A DNA stretch of 64,000 nt from Muriicola jejuensis (GTDB lineage Bacteria; Bacteroidota; Bacteroidia; Flavobacteriales; Flavobacteriaceae): positions 496,001 through 560,000 of the forward strand of contig NZ_JAABOP010000002.1 of the NCBI RefSeq assembly GCF_010671595.1, in the 5' to 3' direction. This document shows positions 63,967 through 64,000 of the stretch, in pieces. Position 1 is the stretch's first letter. Each line of letters opens with the position of its first letter. The notes beneath the pieces are model-generated. The model made no database searches and was not told the origin of the DNA. It saw nothing but the letters and a program-made list of their open reading frames with translations. Made by a program: the position numbers and the translations under genes.

Positions 63967-64000
63967 GGAGTATCGTTGCTTCTTCCTTTCAAAAATACAA

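Noticed and set aside
1-64000. tRNA, rRNA, CRISPR arrays, transposases, phage or integrase genes
   Set aside because: I looked for their usual sequence patterns and proteins and saw none.

Overview
The window reads as chromosomal DNA of a free-living, probably marine member of the Bacteroidota, most likely the family Flavobacteriaceae. Evidence: a type IX secretion PorP/SprF-family protein, a GldB-related DUF2268 lipoprotein, LytTR regulators paired with 2TM-domain proteins, a LETM1-related biofilm-associated protein, many SPII lipoproteins, and -7 boxes of the Bacteroidota form TAnnTTTG in front of several genes. Gene density is high, intergenic gaps are short, and I see no rRNA, tRNA, insertion sequence, prophage or CRISPR array. 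Species cannot be named from sequence reading alone.

Layout. 1-3.1 kb (+): small housekeeping genes (DUF4442 hotdog protein cut by the window edge, a PH-like membrane protein, an AIM24/TIGR00266 protein, DUF2461, a NudK-type Nudix hydrolase). 3.1-6.8 kb: a PBP4-type carboxypeptidase and the divergent oxyR/dps oxidative stress pair. 6.9-10.7 kb: an MFS sugar transporter and a stand-alone PorP/SprF-SPOR fusion. 10.9-12.2 kb: two small exported proteins. 12.4-19.2 kb: two signalling units, a TPR/HisKA_2 kinase with a REC-LytTR regulator, and a LytS-type kinase with a C-terminal 2TM domain followed by three separate 2TM proteins and a second REC-LytTR regulator. 19.3-26.7 kb: LETM1-related protein, Cu/Zn superoxide dismutase lipoprotein, DUF2490, a 1069-residue VPS10/BNR propeller protein, an SdpI-like protein and a lipoprotein.

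26.8-37.6 kb (-): a long tightly packed run encoding two secreted amidohydrolases, an M1 metallopeptidase, a DUF2268 protease-like lipoprotein, an M28 peptidase, a TMEM175-like channel gene broken by one in-frame stop, a PD40 propeller protein and a fused trehalose-6-phosphate synthase/phosphatase. A GH15 glycosidase diverges from the trehalose gene at 37.7 kb. 39.5-43.1 kb: a PLP-dependent decarboxylase and an M49 dipeptidyl peptidase III lipoprotein. 43.2-51 kb (-): a fatty-acid beta-oxidation block (acyl-CoA synthetase, MarR regulator, FadB-like bifunctional enzyme, thiolase, acyl-CoA dehydrogenase). A perfect 34-bp palindrome abuts the -7 box of the marR promoter. 51.2-64 kb: purL, an RsmB-type rRNA methyltransferase, a BNR lipoprotein, DUF6515, an ECF sigma/anti-sigma/Spy-like stress operon, an MsbA-type ABC exporter, a phosphohexomutase and a GtrB-type glycosyltransferase.

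The most unusual items are the 2TM array with a kinase carrying the same domain after its ATPase domain, the long marR operator, the single-stop break in the TMEM175 gene, and an M28 peptidase whose first zinc-ligand histidine is aspartate. I do not see a clearly new defence or mobile system here.
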